Below are positions 1 to 6,864 of a stretch of DNA of 10,214 bases, piece by piece. Origin of the DNA: DASWIV01 sp036397475 (GTDB taxonomy: Bacteria; JAJVIF01; JAPKYR01); the NCBI GenBank assembly GCA_036397475.1, contig DASWIV010000301.1, positions 1-10,214 of the forward strand, given 5' to 3'. The translations under genes were made by a program, and so were the position numbers. The number at the start of each line of letters is the position of its first letter. Within the stretch, counting starts at the first letter, position 1. The notes under the pieces are model-generated. The model was not told the DNA's origin, made no database searches, and was given only the letters and a program-made list of their open reading frames with translations.

Positions 1-1
1 C

Positions 2-334
2 GGGGAATTCGATGCTACAGCCCTGCATCTGGCTGCGTTCAACGGGGATTTTAAAACTGTAGCCGCGATCATGCCTTTTAATCCTCCACTCGATGATCGC
101 AGGAATGAATACGGCGGTACCCCGATGGGATGGGCTCTCCACGCCGCTATGAACATGCCGCTTAAAGATGGAAATTATCCCGGAGTGGTGGCTGAACTTA
201 TTAAAGCCGGAAGCCCGCTTCCTGATATAAACTTTATGAAAAACAACGAAGTGTTCAGGCAGTTACTATTGGATATGGAAAAAAATGATGGTCTTAAGGA
301 AGTCGTTGAAACTATCAGGGCAAAACTGGAATAA
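2..334 (+). CDS. Ankyrin-repeat protein, C-terminal fragment (5' end outside window)
   Basis: The reading frame is open from base 2, and its first visible residues (DATALHLAAFNGDFKTV) match the ankyrin consensus TPLHLAA..G...VV. The coding region therefore starts upstream of the window and the ATG at 71 is internal. A second, degenerate repeat follows (GGTPMGWALHAAM ... VVAELIKAGS), then a short non-repeat tail ending in TAA at 332-334. Ankyrin repeats are generic helix-loop-helix protein-binding scaffolds, so partner and role cannot be deduced. No signal peptide can be judged because the N-terminus is missing. The DCC-family gene starts 19 bases downstream on the same strand and may be co-transcribed. 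The ankyrin assignment is firm; the function is unknown. Confidence 0.8.
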   Translation, partial: GEFDATALHLAAFNGDFKTVAAIMPFNPPLDDRRNEYGGTPMGWALHAAMNMPLKDGNYPGVVAELIKAGSPLPDINFMKNNEVFRQLLLDMEKNDGLKEVVETIRAKLE

Positions 335-353
335 CTGCGGTCTGATAATCTGA

Positions 354-770
354 ATGAAAATCCATTCGAAAGAATCACTGGCAGGAAAATCTGTCATTAT
401 TTATGACGGCTTCTGTGTGCTTTGCTCGCGCTCGATGAGATTTTTCAAAAAGATCGACAAAAAGAAAATTCTGAATTTCATTCCACGACAATCCGAAACC
501 GGCGAGGAATTCCACAAGAGGAGCGGTTTGGACAGTGGCCGGTTAAAAACGGTTGCCTACATCAGGAATTTCGGGACGGAAAAAGAGGAAGTGAAACTAA
601 GATCCGATGCCGGCCTTGCAATACTCAACGATATTGGCGGAATCTGGCAATTGGTTTCGTGGCTGCGAATTGTTCCGAAATTCATCCGGGATCCGGTTTA
701 TAACTTTATTGCGAATAATCGAGCCCGGTGGTTCGGACGTCATGACACCTGCCAGGTTGTCGACAATTAA
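354..770 (+). CDS. DCC family (DUF393) thiol-disulfide oxidoreductase-like protein
   Basis: This 138-residue protein has the DCC-family signature YDGFCVLC at residues 17-24, with a CxxC pair (C21, C24) just after a short beta strand (SVIIYD). The family's C-terminal block is also present (DPVYNFIANNRARWFGRHDTC). The family is named for its conserved DxxCxxC motif and is predicted to have a thioredoxin-like fold with redox-active cysteines, but its substrates are mostly unknown. The length is normal for the family and no signal peptide is seen, so it is probably cytoplasmic. The ATG at 354 leaves 14 residues before the first strand, as expected, although no strong Shine-Dalgarno precedes it. 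It lies 19 bases after the ankyrin gene. Its stop overlaps the stop of the convergent GyrI-like gene. Confidence 0.88.
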   Translation: MKIHSKESLAGKSVIIYDGFCVLCSRSMRFFKKIDKKKILNFIPRQSETGEEFHKRSGLDSGRLKTVAYIRNFGTEKEEVKLRSDAGLAILNDIGGIWQLVSWLRIVPKFIRDPVYNFIANNRARWFGRHDTCQVVDN

Positions 771-1237
771 GCGACCGGCCAGTAAATTCGGGTCTGGTAG
801 TCTTTTGGATCGGGAATCTCATGGGGATCGGTTATGTAACTGTCCCAGACGGGACCTGTCGGCTTGATTCCATTAGCCTGCATATATTTCCCCATTTCCA
901 GGTAAGCGTGAATCAGGTCTTCATAAGGCCCTTGATGCAGAGTCGTCAGGACCTTTGAGTTCGGGAGCTCGCTGTTTTTTACTCTGTCGTTTCCATCGAC
1001 CGGTGCCGCAACAGGAATCCCGCCTTCGATCTCACACTCATGGTCTTCCCACATGTGGTAAATCGTGAATGGCATTCCGGTAATCTGCGCGCCGGATTCT
1101 GTCGCGTATTTGTGGACTTCAGGAAGAATCTGGGCGAGTGTTTCACCGATTTTGTCGGGTGTGGTTTTTGTGCGAATCGACAAAGTTTTCGCTCCAGCAA
1201 ATTCGGTGATCTCGAATGTGTATCTGCCATCCGGCAT
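767..1237 (-). CDS. Stand-alone GyrI-like / effector-binding domain protein
   Basis: The 156 residues form a single GyrI-like small-molecule-binding domain, as found at the C-terminus of AraC/MerR-type regulators and alone in SbmC. Recognisable segments are an opening strand with FEITEFAGAKTLSIR, the central block MPFTIYHMWE, the conserved segment LTTLHQGPYEDLIHAYLEMGKY, and the typical ending WDSYITDPHEIPDPKDYQT. There is no DNA-binding domain, so it is not a regulator by itself. Stand-alone members are thought to bind or hydrolyse hydrophobic or drug-like ligands, but no substrate can be assigned here. The ATG at 1237 is preceded by a strong GGGAGG eight bases upstream, lying in the 20-base gap after the thioredoxin-NHL gene. 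The two genes are very likely one operon. The 3' end overlaps the DCC gene tail to tail by four bases. Confidence 0.83.
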   Translation of the reverse strand: MPDGRYTFEITEFAGAKTLSIRTKTTPDKIGETLAQILPEVHKYATESGAQITGMPFTIYHMWEDHECEIEGGIPVAAPVDGNDRVKNSELPNSKVLTTLHQGPYEDLIHAYLEMGKYMQANGIKPTGPVWDSYITDPHEIPDPKDYQTRIYWPVA

Positions 1238-1257
1238 AAATTTATCCTCCCGTGATT

Positions 1258-3225
1258 TTAACGTGTTACTTCGACCGCTATTTCATATGAATCCGACCCT
1301 GGCTCACTGACAGTAAACGGGATCTTTAATGTGTCCAGGTAGATTCCACAAATTGCCTCATTCGTAAGGCTGCAGTAATTCGCCTGGATACTTACCATTA
1401 ACTCACCGTTGGATTCAACACTGACCGGAACATTGAACTCCTTGAGATGCTCCGTGATTTTCTCATCGACACTGACTCCGCCCGATCCTGAAAATTCCAC
1501 ACTGTACGGCGCGAGTTCGTTCAATTTAAATCCATCCGGCAGTCTGATCGAGAAATGAACATTCACTATTCCGGAACTCACAACGGCAGAATCCAGTTCC
1601 GACGCCATATCCGGATCGAGTTTCAGGTTCAGGGTGCGGCTTTCCATCGTATCGAGGTCAGCGATCACTATGCGGTGGTTGTTCGTGTCGGCTATATAAA
1701 GTTCATTGTTATAGATTGCCAGTCCTGACGGTTCGGACAATAAATTTCCGCCGCCCGGTTCCCCGGTACCGAGAAATGTTTTGACTGTTTTTGTCGATGG
1801 GTCTAGTGTCTTTATCTTGTGGTTGTACGTGTCGGCGAAATAGACTATTCCGTTATAGTACTCAACACCAAGAGGATGCTGCAGCCGGACATCTGCGCCG
1901 GTTCCATCGACATCTCCGAATTCAAACAGGCCTTCACCGACAAGTGTCTCGACCTCCCCATCGGGTCCTTTGCCCGCGCGGCGAATTGCGCTGGCTTCGC
2001 TGTCCGCGAAATATATGTAGCCATCGTCGCCTGCCGTAATCCCGCTCGGCTGCGAAAGCTGAGCGTCCAGCCTTTTTCCATCGATAATATTTTCATGCCG
2101 GTTTCCGGCGAACGGCTGGAAATCGCGTGTGTTCAGATCGACCGACCATAACTGGTGCGTGCCAGCCATGGCGATATACATCGTGTCACCGTCCATTGCC
2201 AGATCCCATGGAGAACTCAAGGCTGTATCCGGTCCACCGGTCATTGTTATCGAATTTCCCTGGATGGCGTTTCCGCCGAAAGTTTGAACGTTTCGATTTT
2301 CAAGATCCAGAGCACGGATCGCGTGATTATCGGTGTCAGCGACATACAGAATGCCATCTTTGTATGCCATTCCCTGTGGACGGGAAAATGTTGCGGTGTC
2401 GAACGAACCGCCATCGAATCCGACATCTCCATTGCCCGCGATATCGAGCACATTCCCGTCCAGATCGGATATCACTATCCTGTTATTGTTTGAGTCGCTG
2501 ATGAAAATCCTGTTAATCTCTGGCTGCACTTCGATCTTGCCGGGGTACCTCAGAAAACTGTCCGGAACTTCGTCCGCTTCCAGTGCGAATTCCACAGGGG
2601 TGGTATCAAGAGTGCCTTTCTGGCGATGGATCGCGATCAGGGCTTCAATCGCCTGGTCCAGTTCGTTGCGATGTCCTTCCCCCGACATCATCCCGACTAT
2701 CATGCCTTCGGGATCGATTAACACCAGGGTCGGCCACGCTCTCGCCGTGTATCGCCTCCAGATATTAAAATCCGCGTCATTCGCTACAGGATGATGAATG
2801 TTGTATCGCAGGATTGCCTGCCTTATATTTTCCGAATCGTTCTCGTTTTCGAATTTCGCTGAATGAACCCCTATTATTACCAGTTCATTTACATATTTCT
2901 GTTCCAGGTATTCCAGGTCGGGAATTATGTGCATGCAGTTTATGCAACCGTAAGTCCAGAAATCGAGCAGGACAATTTTCCCACTCAATTCCGAAAGCCT
3001 GAGCGGGTGGTCGATATTCAGCCAGCTTACCGCGCCATCAAGCTCTGGCGCATGGCCGTATGTTTCTATCTGGAAGGTCATTTCTCCGGCCTCATCGGAT
3101 TCCGCTTCGCTGATCTGTACGGGCTTTATTGTACCGGCGAATGAGTTCAGGGATCCCTTTATGACCCATAAGGCGCCGACAAGTACAGCGATCAAAACGA
3201 TGGTGAATAGTACCAATTTGTTCAT
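1258..3225 (-). CDS. Membrane-anchored thioredoxin-NHL repeat protein (NHLRC2-like)
   Basis: The 655-residue protein starts with a signal-anchor helix (about residues 3-23) that would place the rest outside the cytoplasm. Residues about 60-200 are a TlpA-like thioredoxin domain. Its active site is GCINC (C94, C97) in FWTYGCINCMHIIPDLEYLE, with the cis-proline segment AWPTL at 163-167. Six NHL-type beta-propeller blades follow, visible around 239-256, 291-308, 349-365, 404-418, 461-477 and 509-524 (for example YVADTDNHAIRALD and YIADTNNHRIVIADL). A C-terminal beta domain carries a second cysteine pair (C618, C626; NYCSLTNEAIC). This architecture, with a C-I-N-C active site and a distal Cys pair, is that of animal NHLRC2 and its bacterial relatives. 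A thiol-disulfide role in the periplasm is inferred; the substrate is unknown. AGGGATG lies about seven bases before the ATG. Confidence 0.88.
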   Translation of the reverse strand: MNKLVLFTIVLIAVLVGALWVIKGSLNSFAGTIKPVQISEAESDEAGEMTFQIETYGHAPELDGAVSWLNIDHPLRLSELSGKIVLLDFWTYGCINCMHIIPDLEYLEQKYVNELVIIGVHSAKFENENDSENIRQAILRYNIHHPVANDADFNIWRRYTARAWPTLVLIDPEGMIVGMMSGEGHRNELDQAIEALIAIHRQKGTLDTTPVEFALEADEVPDSFLRYPGKIEVQPEINRIFISDSNNNRIVISDLDGNVLDIAGNGDVGFDGGSFDTATFSRPQGMAYKDGILYVADTDNHAIRALDLENRNVQTFGGNAIQGNSITMTGGPDTALSSPWDLAMDGDTMYIAMAGTHQLWSVDLNTRDFQPFAGNRHENIIDGKRLDAQLSQPSGITAGDDGYIYFADSEASAIRRAGKGPDGEVETLVGEGLFEFGDVDGTGADVRLQHPLGVEYYNGIVYFADTYNHKIKTLDPSTKTVKTFLGTGEPGGGNLLSEPSGLAIYNNELYIADTNNHRIVIADLDTMESRTLNLKLDPDMASELDSAVVSSGIVNVHFSIRLPDGFKLNELAPYSVEFSGSGGVSVDEKITEHLKEFNVPVSVESNGELMVSIQANYCSLTNEAICGIYLDTLKIPFTVSEPGSDSYEIAVEVTR

Positions 3226-3291
3226 TATTATTCATCCCTGCCGGATTAATTTACGCCGGTAAGATAGTTTTGGTTACAAAATGGTTCATGC

Positions 3292-3308
3292 CGTTACGAA
3301 TTGTAACG
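3292..3308. promoter_or_regulatory. Inverted repeat over the -10 box, candidate operator
   Basis: CGTTAC-GAATT-GTAACG is a perfect 6-5-6 inverted repeat that covers the TACAAT -10 element of the thioredoxin-NHL promoter. A further GGTTAC half-site lies at about 3272-3277. A symmetrical site over the -10 suggests binding by a dimeric repressor. Its sequence differs from the MarR-type site at 5213-5231, so a different regulator encoded elsewhere is likely. Confidence 0.45.
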
Positions 3309-3328
3309 CCGCCAGGTAAGTATCTCAA
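3300..3328 (-). promoter_or_regulatory. Sigma-70-type promoter of the thioredoxin-NHL operon
   Basis: On the minus strand, TTGAGA (3328 to 3323) is followed after exactly 17 bases by TACAAT (3305 to 3300). Each box matches the consensus at five of six positions. Transcription would start near 3293, giving a leader of about 67 bases before the ATG at 3225. It is the only well-formed promoter seen between the sulfatase stop codon and this gene. Confidence 0.6.
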
Positions 3329-3357
3329 CTATTGAATTTCGGAAGATGCGGCGATTA

Positions 3358-4626
3358 TTAATCGTCGATATAGCCTAGCGCCCTGAGGCGTTCGAGGTCC
3401 TGCTCATCGAGAAATACGGGCACGGGATCCGGTACCGGCGAAGGAATCCTCACCCGTTCGAATCCGTCCCACTGGCTGAACAGGAATTTGCCTGAATCGT
3501 CGACCCCTAGGCTGATCAGTACATTTCTATGGTCGGCATCCGGATTTTCAAATAATGGATAAAGGCTGATCCCGTCGATATTTTTCGGTGCGCGAACCCC
3601 GAGGATCTCCATGACGGTCGGAAGAATATCGGTGGTTTCCGCCAGTGATGAAATTCTTGTTCCGCCCATAAAGTCTCCCGGAAAATGCATGAACAGCGGC
3701 ACATGGAGTTCCCACTCGGAGTCCCTCCGGTGCTGGAACAGGTGTTCTTCTCCCAGGCGTTCCCCGTGGTCTGACCAGAATATGATCAATGAATTATCGA
3801 TCAGGCCCTTTTCGTCGAAATATTCCCACAGGTCCCGGACTTCATCGTTAAGCTCCCTGATCTCCCCGTCGTACAGATCCACTCCATGCCGGATGTCCTT
3901 CGGCTCCAGGTCTAGCTGGTAAAGGTTGTACGCGTTCAGAGTATCGACAGTTCCGTTCATAGGACCCTCATACTCAGGATCGGCGAATAACTCCTCATAT
4001 TCAGGATACGGATCGTACGGCGAATGAGTGGTCCAGAAATGCACCGTCAGGAACAGCGGCTTATTTATCCCCTCGTCCAGTTTTTCCTTCACCAGCTGCA
4101 AAATATGTTCGGCAGGCTCCGGATGCGGGTCGGCATCGCGGTAAAAGTCGAAGCCTTTATTCAATTTGTAGCGGCTGTGAAGAATCCCGCTGGCTGAAAA
4201 AAACATGGTTTGATATCCAGCCTTTTTGAAATCCTCCGTCAGCATGTGCTGATCTTCAGCCAGCGGCCACATGTTTTTATAAATTTTCGTAGTTGTTGGA
4301 TGCTGCCCCGAGAAAAATGAAGTGAACGACGGCAATGTCAGCGACTTTGGCGTGTACATATTTTCAAATACCACTGATCGTTCCGCTATTGAATCGATGA
4401 ACGGCGATGTATCCCGCTCATAGCCCATGAATCCCAGGTGGCCTGCGCGAAGCGTGTCACAGGCGATAATGATCACGTTCCTGATGTTCTGTGCATACGG
4501 CATTTTCTTCGGTGGGGAACATCCGGGCAGGAAGAACACCAAAAGTGTAACCAATGTCAAAAGTCTAGCTGCAAACATGGGGATCGAATGATAACATAAA
4601 TGACAGGCTTCAAGGTATTTTTTCAC
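3358..4626 (-). CDS. Sulfatase-family (alkaline phosphatase superfamily) lipoprotein with Thr at the nucleophile position
   Basis: The 422-residue protein has a lipoprotein signal ending in LPG-C36, then a sulfatase/phosphodiesterase fold. The first metal-site strand is NVIIIACDTLRAGHLG (D57), a THSPY block follows (H201), and the second metal site is WSDHGERLGEEH (D286, H287). C-terminal blocks are HVPLFMHFPG, TTDILPTVMEILG and a final LRALGYID. The nucleophile motif reads T97-L-P-S-F instead of C/S-x-P-S-R, so formylglycine cannot form. Thr at this position is known from LtaS-type phosphoglycerol transferases and other unmaturated members, so the enzyme may act on phosphodiesters or phospholipid head groups. 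The substrate is unassigned. The longest frame begins at a GTG (4626); an ATG at 4578 would give a compact 19-residue signal peptide. Neither start has a clear Shine-Dalgarno. It follows marR by 34 bases on the same strand. Confidence 0.85.
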   Translation of the reverse strand: MKKYLEACHLCYHSIPMFAARLLTLVTLLVFFLPGCSPPKKMPYAQNIRNVIIIACDTLRAGHLGFMGYERDTSPFIDSIAERSVVFENMYTPKSLTLPSFTSFFSGQHPTTTKIYKNMWPLAEDQHMLTEDFKKAGYQTMFFSASGILHSRYKLNKGFDFYRDADPHPEPAEHILQLVKEKLDEGINKPLFLTVHFWTTHSPYDPYPEYEELFADPEYEGPMNGTVDTLNAYNLYQLDLEPKDIRHGVDLYDGEIRELNDEVRDLWEYFDEKGLIDNSLIIFWSDHGERLGEEHLFQHRRDSEWELHVPLFMHFPGDFMGGTRISSLAETTDILPTVMEILGVRAPKNIDGISLYPLFENPDADHRNVLISLGVDDSGKFLFSQWDGFERVRIPSPVPDPVPVFLDEQDLERLRALGYIDD

Positions 4627-4660
4627 GCGACTTACATGAATGGGTGAATTTAATCCGCCT

Positions 4661-5155
4661 CTATTCCCCCTCGTCCATCTCCCTGCGCATCTCCTCCACA
4701 GCCTTCAGCATCGCCTCCGTCGACTCTATCACCCGCTCCCTGTCCTTTTCCGGAATATGCTTGACGAAATTTTCATAGCTCTGCACGCTAACCTTGTCGA
4801 GTTCGCCGTAAATTTCCCTGCCCTTTCCTGTGAGAGTCAGATACTGGCGCCTTCGATCTTCCTCATCCCTGACCTTCTGTACGGCTCCCAGGTCGATCAG
4901 TGAATTCACGATCTTTGTTAAGTGGCTTTTTTCCAGCCGGAGAATTTTCGCAACTTCGCCCGGAGTGATGCGCTCTTCCTCCGATATTACATTGATCACA
5001 TAACTCTGCTGTGGTGATAGATAAAAATCGGGATAGTTTTTGCGCGGATCGTAAAGTACAAATCCCCGTATCAGCCATACCATCGCGTCCCTGAGACGTC
5101 TGCTCTGGCTACTGAGACTATCGCTTTCGCCGCCGGGTCTCTTCTTCTCTGTCAT
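4661..5155 (-). CDS. MarR-family transcriptional regulator
   Basis: The 164-residue protein has the MarR layout. An N-terminal dimerisation helix (about 18-35) is followed by a winged helix-turn-helix at about 48-112, with recognition region ITPGEVAKILRLEKSHLTKI. The wing DEEDRRRQYLTLTGKG (97-112) contains the DxRxxxxxLT motif typical of the family. A long C-terminal helix completes the dimer interface. MarR proteins bind short inverted repeats as dimers and usually release them on binding a small ligand. A perfect 7-5-7 inverted repeat lies 58 bases upstream of its start, between it and the divergent tldD gene. This supports autoregulation and control of tldD-tldE. The downstream sulfatase-like gene is 34 bases away and probably co-transcribed. 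The ligand is unknown, and the start has no strong Shine-Dalgarno. Confidence 0.92.
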   Translation of the reverse strand: MTEKKRPGGESDSLSSQSRRLRDAMVWLIRGFVLYDPRKNYPDFYLSPQQSYVINVISEEERITPGEVAKILRLEKSHLTKIVNSLIDLGAVQKVRDEEDRRRQYLTLTGKGREIYGELDKVSVQSYENFVKHIPEKDRERVIESTEAMLKAVEEMRREMDEGE

Positions 5156-5212
5156 GTTCAGATCGACTGCCAGAGGAAAAATAGCAGAATTAGTTGAAAA
5201 AATCCACCAAAA

Positions 5213-5231
5213 TAGTTGACAATTTCAACTA
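5213..5231. promoter_or_regulatory. Candidate MarR operator (TAGTTGA-N5-TCAACTA)
   Basis: The site is a perfect 7-5-7 inverted repeat with core GTTGA-N5-TCAAC. From memory, this core is like the sites described for the MarR-family regulator MexR. A single extra half-site TAGTTGA occurs at 5191-5197, 22 bases away and closer to marR. The repeat contains the whole -35 box of the tldD promoter (TTGACA, 5216-5221), so binding would block polymerase. Its position in the marR/tldD divergent gap makes the neighbouring MarR protein the obvious candidate ligand. Confidence 0.65.
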
Positions 5232-5246
5232 ATTGGGGTAGATACT
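5216..5246 (+). promoter_or_regulatory. Promoter of the tldD-tldE operon
   Basis: A perfect TTGACA -35 box lies at 5216-5221. The -10 is less certain: TAGATA at 5239-5244 has a 17-base spacer but only three matches, while GATACT at 5241-5246 matches four of six with a 19-base spacer. Transcription would start near 5250, leaving a leader of roughly 215 bases before the tldD ATG. The suboptimal -10 fits a promoter that is kept weak or regulated. Confidence 0.5.
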
Positions 5247-5305
5247 ATTACATGACCTTAAAAATATATTCGAGATTAATGGTTCGATACACCTCCTGTA
5301 AAACT

Positions 5306-5387
5306 CTCGCAGGCGGGGGGACGGGCAAAGGCATCCCGTGTTCTGAGGATCGGGGGATGAAAATTAATCTTCCTTTTCGCCTGCGGG
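5306..5387 (+). promoter_or_regulatory. Structured leader RNA of tldD-tldE, class unknown
   Basis: The 311-base gap between marR and tldD holds no credible gene. Within its transcribed part, bases 5306-5315 pair with 5378-5387 (CTCGCAGGCG with CGCCTGCGGG, ten pairs, one U-G) to close a multi-branch element. Inside it are two hairpins: ACGGG/CCCGT (5321-5325 with 5335-5339) and GGGGGAT/ATCTTCC (5352-5358 with 5367-5373, two G-U pairs). A six-T run follows at 5409-5414, preceded only by a weak four-pair stem. The shape suggests a riboswitch or protein-binding leader, but no known class was recognised from its conserved sequence. The fold was drawn by hand, so it is tentative. Confidence 0.4.
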
Positions 5388-5466
5388 CGGACCATTTTTC
5401 GAGGCTGGTTTTTTAGGGATACTTTTCAAAAGACTGAAAGTTTCAAGGAGCATATCGAGGTGACCT

Positions 5467-6864
5467 ATGGCTGAAACAGTAACGACCGGATCCGATTTGC
5501 AGGAGCGCATGCAGGACGCCATCAAGGCGGGAGCGGACGCCCAGGAGATCGAGATTCGTATTGAAGACAATGAAAACACCACAATTGCGTATTTGAAGGA
5601 TGATCTCGAAAGCCTCGACAGGGGCGTCAACGCGGGGGGCTGCGTACGGGCGTTAGTCGACGGTAGCTGGGGATTTACCAGCTTCAACTCGCTTCACAAT
5701 CTGCAGGACCGGGTCCACGACGCCATCAAAATGGCGAAAGCTGTCGGACCGGGCAAAGCGGTTATCCCGGACCAGGCGCCGATCCAGGATTCGGTGAGCG
5801 TGGACCTGAAAAACGATCCGAGGGATATTCCCGTTTCCGAAACGATCAAACTGATCGAGAGCTACAACAGGATCATGAGCGAGTCGGAAGGAATCGTGAC
5901 CACCTCATCGTCTTACCGCCACTTCCATTACAAGCGGTACTTCATGAACAAGTCCGGGACATATATCGAGCAGGAAAAAATGAGGGCGACGGTTGTCCTA
6001 CTCGCAATGGCACTGGACGCAAACGGCATGCGCCACGATGCTTTCGACTACGCTTACTCACTCGAAGATTACGACATAGTTTTCGGGCATGATAACCTGG
6101 CGAAGGATGTAGCTCGCCGTGCGGTCGAGATCGCGAACGCTCCGAAGATCAAGGGCGGATCGTATACCGTTATTGTCGATCCGAGATTATCGGGGACATT
6201 TATCCATGAAGCTTTCGGGCATTTGAGCGAAGCGGATTTTGTCTATGAAAATCCGGACTGGCAGAACATACTTACAATGGGGCGAAAATTGGGACAGGAT
6301 TTTCTGAATGTCACCGACGGTGGGACGATTCCGTCGGAAGGCGGCACGATGAATTACGACGACGAGGGAACCCCTACCCGGGTAACGAAACTTATCACCG
6401 ATGGCGTTTTGACGGGAAGGCTGCACTCGCGTGAAACCGCGAAAGCGCTCGGCGAGGAAGTCACAGGAAACGCACGTGCGGTGAGCTACAGATTCCCACC
6501 GATTGTCCGGATGACCAACACGTCAATTGAACCGGGACCGCACAAGCTCGAGGATATGTTCAAGGATGTCGAGTACGGCATCTACGCTGTAGGCGCTCAC
6601 GGAGGGCAGACTGCGCTCGAGGCGTTCACATTCGGCGCGGCGGAAGGATTTGAGATTGTGAATGGTGAGATCGGGAAAAGACTGAGAAACGTCTCGATCT
6701 CCGGGAACCTTTTTTCGACATTGGAGAACATCGATATGGTCTCCGACGACCGAATGTACGAGTCTGTCGGAGGCTGCGGCAAAGGCGAACAGGCTCCGCT
6801 TCCGGTTGGCACAGGCGGTCCTCACATCAGAATTCAGAATTGCATAGTTGGAGGTGAATCGTAA
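5467..6864 (+). CDS. tldD: TldD-family metalloprotease subunit
   Basis: The 465-residue protein carries the TldD zinc-protease-like motif HEAFGH (HExxxH, residues 247-252) in GTFIHEAFGHLSEADF. The proposed third metal ligand is C437 in GGCGKGEQAPLPVGTG, matching the cysteine that completes the metal site of E. coli TldD. Other family blocks are DDEGTPTRVTKLITDGVLTGRLH (298-320) and TGNARAVSYR. TldD works with TldE as a cytoplasmic heterodimeric peptidase that degrades unfolded peptides. In E. coli it trims the microcin B17 leader and degrades CcdA. No signal peptide is present and the length is close to the usual 480. The ATG has GAGGTG four bases upstream. The stop overlaps the tldE start by one base, so the two are translationally coupled. 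The MarR-type operator in its promoter is unusual for a gene often regarded as housekeeping. Confidence 0.93.
   Translation: MAETVTTGSDLQERMQDAIKAGADAQEIEIRIEDNENTTIAYLKDDLESLDRGVNAGGCVRALVDGSWGFTSFNSLHNLQDRVHDAIKMAKAVGPGKAVIPDQAPIQDSVSVDLKNDPRDIPVSETIKLIESYNRIMSESEGIVTTSSSYRHFHYKRYFMNKSGTYIEQEKMRATVVLLAMALDANGMRHDAFDYAYSLEDYDIVFGHDNLAKDVARRAVEIANAPKIKGGSYTVIVDPRLSGTFIHEAFGHLSEADFVYENPDWQNILTMGRKLGQDFLNVTDGGTIPSEGGTMNYDDEGTPTRVTKLITDGVLTGRLHSRETAKALGEEVTGNARAVSYRFPPIVRMTNTSIEPGPHKLEDMFKDVEYGIYAVGAHGGQTALEAFTFGAAEGFEIVNGEIGKRLRNVSISGNLFSTLENIDMVSDDRMYESVGGCGKGEQAPLPVGTGGPHIRIQNCIVGGES

Noticed and set aside
71..334. ATG at 71 as the start of a short complete gene
   Set aside because: The same frame is open to base 2 and encodes an ankyrin consensus stretch before this ATG, so it is internal to a longer gene.
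2333..2794. Plus-strand open frame of 153 codons opposite the thioredoxin-NHL gene
   Set aside because: It lies wholly antisense to a well-supported domain protein, shows no motif, and looks like a shadow frame.
5306..5414. Known riboswitch class (for example cyclic-di-GMP, ZTP or glycine) in the tldD leader
   Set aside because: GC-rich stems and short matches such as GGGCAAAGG were considered, but the conserved cores of these classes are not present.
5216..5416. Short open frame in the tldD leader
   Set aside because: It begins inside the operator and -35 box, upstream of any plausible transcription start, has no ribosome site, and runs through the inverted repeats of the leader.
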